NCBI GenBank assembly: GCA_003427395.1
Contig: BFEA01000149.1
Coordinates: 220,442-240,880 of the forward strand
Source: Chara braunii
Lineage: Eukaryota; Streptophyta; Charophyceae; Charales; Characeae
DNA: 20,439 bases
Direction: 5' to 3'
The notes under the pieces were generated by a model. It searched no databases and had not been told where the DNA came from. It was given only the letters and a program-made list of their open reading frames with translations. The position numbers and the translations under genes are program-made. Every line of letters starts with the position of its first letter. The first letter of the stretch is position 1. This document shows positions 16,739 to 20,439 of the stretch, one piece after another.

Positions 16739-17308
16739 CAAAGACGTATCCTATCACCTCTTTGTACATATTGTGGAAAATCATCCCAAAAGCATATTGC
16801 AAACCTGGAGCACTGCTTGTTGGAATGCCCATTGGCAAAGCAGATATGGAGGTGGTGGGTTGCGGCGTAGAAACATCTCACACAGACTGATCTGTCGTGG
16901 GACCCGAAGGTGCTGCTGCTAGATCAACCATCTCACATGAAGGCTACATGGTATGTTTTTCAGCTAAACCTGTTTAGAATCACAAGGTTGAAAGTGTTGA
17001 TGACCATATGGAGGGTTCGTTGTTCTCACGAGAGGAGAGAAGACAACTTCGACTACCTCCAAGCTAAACACCAAATAACAGAAACATTAAGAATCAACAG
17101 TCAGAAAGCATGGAAGAGCTCCAAAGAAAAACTACCATCCACCACACATCGAATGACAATTGAAGAATACACCACAAACTTCAAACAAACGTGGTTGGAC
17201 CCGACACAAAAGATCGGATCATTGGATGGGAATGAGAATCTAATATGGAGACCTTGGTGGAAGGACGAATTGAGATCGCAATGGAAGTCGCCACCTTCGT
17301 TCGCTTAG
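16739..17308 (+). pseudogene. LINE (non-LTR retrotransposon) ORF2 C-terminal fragment with zf-RVT-type zinc finger
   Basis: In LINE ORF2 proteins a zinc-binding segment follows the reverse transcriptase. Here the frame reads LSPLCTYCGKSS, then LEHCLLECPLAKQIWRWW, giving C-x2-C-x12-H-x4-C and the typical CPxAxxIWxWW tail (16760-16858). The same frame is broken once by TAG at 16868-16870, then continues open to TAG at 17306 with LSWDPKVLLLD, LKVLMTIWRVRCSHERRED and a basic, glutamine-rich tail, as expected downstream of the finger in plant-type LINEs. A stop at 16736 and the dispersed repeat cut it off on the left; no reverse transcriptase core remains. It is therefore a truncated, inactive copy. 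The residues are seen; the family assignment is from known motif spacing. Confidence 0.7.
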
Positions 17309-17935
17309 CAATCACCAGGGGAACCATCCTTCATACCTTCCGCACCCAAGAGCACAGACCCAACTAACCCTTCACTTCCTGGCATGTCCCCCCCCCCCCC
17401 CCCCCCCCCCCTCTTGGCATCCCCTGCCGCCCTCCTTCATTCTGGCCCATTTCCTATGGAATTCCCTTGGCCTACGTCAACACAGAACCCCAGTACCCCG
17501 TATCCACCCCACCACTCCCTATGGAATCTCCACCACAGACTCCTGCTCCCCCACCAGAGTAACCACACACCCGACCAACCCTCCCGACACCCCCTCTGCA
17601 GTCGGAAGAAACGCGGCCACAACCTTCTCCGCCGCATCCACGTCACACGAAGTCGCAAGCCCCGCCTCCCTCTGCCCTCACCTCGCCCACCACCCCTTCC
17701 CTACCGATGGAGCCCCTACCCCCGATACCTCAAACCCCTTCTCCTTCCCTATCTCATTCCCAACCCCCAAACAACTGTTAATACGTAAGTCCTGGTCAGG
17801 CGAGCACACCAAGGGAGCAGCAACAGAGGTATACAAATCAGATGGAGCAATGGCAATGTGCCAAACGATAACAATAGTGGAAACAGACCACAAACCCGGT
17901 ATCTTCAACAGAGAAGAAAGACCAGACTAATTAAT
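17309..17935 (+). other. proline-rich tract with 24-base C homopolymer, LINE tail or flank
   Basis: C-rich sequence with a C run at 17388-17411. Frames on the plus strand are proline-, serine- and threonine-rich; one from about 17555 stays open to 17929 and ends GIFNREERPD. It may be a frameshifted continuation of the LINE protein, but I cannot show it. Confidence 0.35.
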
Positions 17936-18186
17936 GTAGACCCGGTTACCAATACAAATTGCAAATCAAAAGAGGAGTCAGGAAAGACATTTGCTAATGC
18001 TCAGGGACGGGCTGCACTAGGGTTGGGCTAGTGGAAAACAGGAGCTACAAGTTTGGTAGGGTAACTCAGCAGCCCAAGGGGAAAGTAATCATAGCTCTGC
18101 AGTACGAAAAGTTGAAAGCTCCAACCCCGGACAAAAGGTACATACGAAATGATACGATCATTGTTCTGTAACGAGTGTATTCAATA
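17936..18186. other. unassigned part of the insertion
   Basis: No repeat or frame is recognised between the proline-rich tract and the third copy of the dispersed repeat. Confidence 0.4.
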
Positions 18187-18292
18187 GGACGTTGGACCCA
18201 ATTTCCAGCAGGTGAAGCTCCCACAAATAGATGGAGCAACCCCACAGGGAAGGCCTCAATCCAAGTGGTTCTCGTACCACCACCAGGATAGT
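18187..18292. repeat. dispersed repeat, copy 3
   Basis: The core 18187-18239 matches copies 1 and 2 with one base deleted after gctccc. The minus strand reads LLHLFVGASPAGNWVQRP without a stop. Like copy 2 it is followed by a small hairpin (GTGGT/ACCAC around TCTCGT). Confidence 0.75.
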
Positions 18293-18332
18293 GGGCTTGC
18301 AATGCAGTTTTCCGGAGGGGGGGGGGAGTATG

Positions 18333-19190
18333 CTATGATGAAGCGAGATACAACCTTGTAGGAGAATGAGTGAAAGCATAATGGTAACTGGTCAAAACAC
18401 ATGCAGATGACAAGTAGAAATTCATTATGATGAAGCGAGATACAATTATGTAGAAGAATGAGTGAAAGCATGATGGAAACTAGACAAAACGCATGCACAT
18501 GACAAGTAGAAGCACACTATATTGAAGCAAGATACATGTAGAAAAATTAGTGGGAGCATAAAAAAAACTAGACAAAACACATGCGTTTGACAAGTAGAAG
18601 CACACCATGATGAAGCGAAATACACTCATGTAGAAGAAAGAGTGAACGCATGAAGGAAACCATACAGAAAACATGCACATGACAAGTGGAAGCACACTAT
18701 GATGAAGCGAGATACACCCTTGTAGAAGGAGTGAAAGCATAAAGGAAATTGGACAAAACAGATGCAGATGATAATTAGAAGCACGCCATGATGAAGCGAG
18801 ATACACTCATGTAGAAGAATAAGTGAAAGCATGAAGGAAACCTAAGACAAAACACATGCACATGACAAGGAGAATCACACAATGACGAAGCGAGATACAC
18901 CCATGTAGAAGGAGTGAAAGCATAAAGGAAACTAGAACAAAACACATGCAGATGACAAGTAAGCGCACTATGATGAAGGGAGATACACCCATGTAGAAGA
19001 ATGAGTGAAATAATGAAGGTAGCTAGACAAAACGCATGCACATGATAAGTAGAAGCACATAATGATGAAGCAAGATACACTCATGTAGAAGAATGAGTAA
19101 AAGCATGAAGGAAACTAAACAAAACACATTCATATGGCAAGTAGAAGCACACTATGATGAAGCGAGATACAACCATGTGCAAGAATGAGA
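18333..19190. repeat. satellite array, 92-bp subfamily
   Basis: The consensus contains gatgaagcgagatacaccca, tgtagaagaatgagtgaaag, catgaaggaaactagacaaa and acacatgcacatgacaagta. Landmarks at 18339, 18431 and 18523 are 92 apart; some copies are 2-5 bases shorter. Roughly nine copies. Minus-strand frames rich in Leu, Ser, Phe and Cys reflect the repeat. Confidence 0.95.
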
Positions 19191-19660
19191 GAAACCAAGT
19201 AGAAAAGTAGACAAAACACATGTACATGAATAGAAGCAGCAATCTAGAGTGATGTGAGATATAACCAAGTGCAAGAATGAGAGAAACCAAGTAAAAAAGT
19301 AGACAACACATGCACATGCGTAGGGGAAGCACTCAAAGTGAAGTGAGATATAACCAAGTGCAAGAATGGGAGAAACCAAGTAGAAAAGTAGACAAAATAC
19401 CTGCAATGCATGCATATAAGTGGGGGAAGCACTCAAAGTCATACGAGATACAACCAAGTGCAAGAATGAGAGAAACCAAGTAGGAAAGTAGACAAAATAC
19501 ATGCACATGAGTAGGGAGAGCACCCTAGAGTGAAGTGAGTTACAAGCAAGAGCAAGAATGAGAGAAACCAAGTCGAAAAATAGATAAAACGGATGCACAT
19601 GAGTAGAAGAAATACTAGAGTGAAGTGAAATATAACCAAGTGCACGAATGAGAGAAAACC
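19191..19660. repeat. satellite array, about 88-bp subfamily
   Basis: The consensus changes to gtgaagtgagatataaccaa, gtgcaagaatgagagaaacc, aagtagaaaagtagacaaaa and catgcacatgagtag. It is clearly related to the 92-bp units but forms its own block of about five copies. Confidence 0.9.
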
Positions 19661-20439
19661 AGTGAAGATCTACTGATTATCCTCTTAAAGTCTTTAATGT
19701 TTCCCTTGAGAATGACAAGGAAGAAGATGAAGAGGGCGAAGGAGAAAAGGAAGAAGAGGAAGAAGAATTAAAAAAATAAAGTGAATAGGAGGAAGACGAA
19801 GAAGAAGAGGATACTTCCTTCATCCCCACTCTCCTCTCTTTGTCACTTGGATAGTTGGTGTCGACACAATGAAGCACTTCCTTGTAGGAGGGTTCTTCTT
19901 CTTCACCCTTATGTCTCCTTCCTTAACTATAGACTTCTCCCTCCTCAAATCTCTCACCCTCCACCTTCAACGTGATGCAGCACTTGTTGACCTCACTCTC
20001 CTTCCCATGTCCTCCTCCTTCCTCATGCTCAACAAGCTCCCTCTGTCTCTCTCTGGCTATAGTGATCTCCTAGCTCTGAGGCTATGGAGCCCTCTAGGAG
20101 GGCTATGGGAACTCCCTATATCCTTTTCTCTTCAACAGTCTGGGGGCTATGGTGGAGCATTTCCTTAGGCCAACGTTACTTCTCCCGGTCCTTCTAGCTC
20201 CTTTCATTAGCCTAGAGTCTCTCCCCTAGCTCCTATCTGGCAGCGGTTCCCCTCCTCTCACTACATTTGAGCTTAAAGTTATTTTTGGTGCATACTTGCC
20301 TCATGCAAATGTGAGTTCAGGCTGCCCTTGATTTAAATAGGTTGAGCACTGTGCTCCACCCAGCCTTTAGGCCTCTCCCATGTGCTCCAAGTGAGTCGAA
20401 GTGCCCCCAAGCCCTCCCCTCACCAATGGGTCTGTATGG
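19661..20439. other. unassigned right end
   Basis: A GAA-rich low-complexity tract (19710-19810) is followed by T/C-rich sequence. A 99-codon frame (19869-20168, plus) starting MKHFLVGGFFFFTLMS has a hydrophobic N-terminus, but no cleavage site or domain stands out; GGCTATGG motifs recur at 20055-20155. Nothing is called. Confidence 0.3.

Larger units (their letters stand above)
16365..18332. mobile_element. insertion of about 2 kb splitting the satellite array (LINE-containing)
   Basis: Satellite sequence stops at CTATGATAAA (16355-16364) and resumes at CTATGATGAA (18333-18342), a 10-base near-identical direct repeat compatible with a target-site duplication. The insert contains a LINE ORF2 end, two copies of the dispersed repeat and a proline-rich tract. 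It may be several nested insertions rather than one element. Confidence 0.5.

Noticed and set aside
18066-19645. Series of minus-strand hydrophobic frames suggesting membrane proteins
   Set aside because: They follow the 92- and 88-bp satellite units, which are not multiples of three, so each unit is read in a different phase.

Overview
The window looks like nuclear DNA from a repeat-rich eukaryote in the green plant lineage. It has plant-type CCCTAAA telomere-like repeats, a U6 snRNA-like copy, a non-LTR retrotransposon remnant, a tRNA-derived SINE-like head, many mini- and microsatellites, candidate spliceosomal splice sites and no compact operons. The style (very long acidic low-complexity exons, abundant GA-rich minisatellites, draft-assembly gaps) fits a large streptophyte algal genome such as Chara; that genus is a guess from general knowledge, not a match I could test. 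Draft quality is visible: a 735-base N gap, isolated Ns, long homopolymers and a sequencing-adaptor junction left inside a tandem array.

Layout. 1-210: AAG microsatellite, then a candidate proline-rich exon on the minus strand ending in a consensus splice donor, interrupted by a 42-base G run. 285-560: three successive foldback hairpins, one with 39-base arms. 721-769: telomere-like repeats. 1140-1740: degenerate GGTTA/CCTCC minisatellite. 2399-2830: 28-bp minisatellite carrying a transposase-adaptor junction. 2876-5070: mostly unassigned, with an imperfect duplication, a weak 160-codon ORF and the first copy of a dispersed repeat. 5082-5604: candidate 523-bp transposon bounded by a 10-bp direct repeat. 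5626-5733: U6 snRNA-like sequence.

5804-8845 is the one convincing protein-coding region: a 3-kb acidic, repetitive open frame, apparently an exon behind a good 3' splice site. It contains three unrelated internal repeat families (about 65, 27 and 80 residues), each present three times, and ends in a short peptide with an acidic SDEE cluster. Downstream, 8768-9525 is a tandem array of roughly 200-bp units. Each carries an acceptor-like CAG, a version of the same C-terminal mini-exon and a donor-like GTATGT. The second copy still encodes the peptide and stop in the phase needed to replace the first, so the array may supply alternative last exons; later copies are broken.

9526-11590 is a patchwork of retroposed and repeated DNA: a poly(T)-headed insertion, a SINE-like tRNA head with intact A and B boxes, and a head-to-head inverted repeat of about 300 bp. 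12205-12939 is the N gap, lying inside a direct repeat. 13166-13227 holds three consecutive hairpins; 13400-14420 is unassigned. 14489-15480 has a CG/GA microsatellite and a 53-bp minisatellite. 16040-19660 is a satellite region (92-bp and about 88-bp subfamilies) split by a roughly 2-kb insertion that contains the C-terminal zinc-finger end of a LINE ORF2. The last 780 bases hold nothing I can name.
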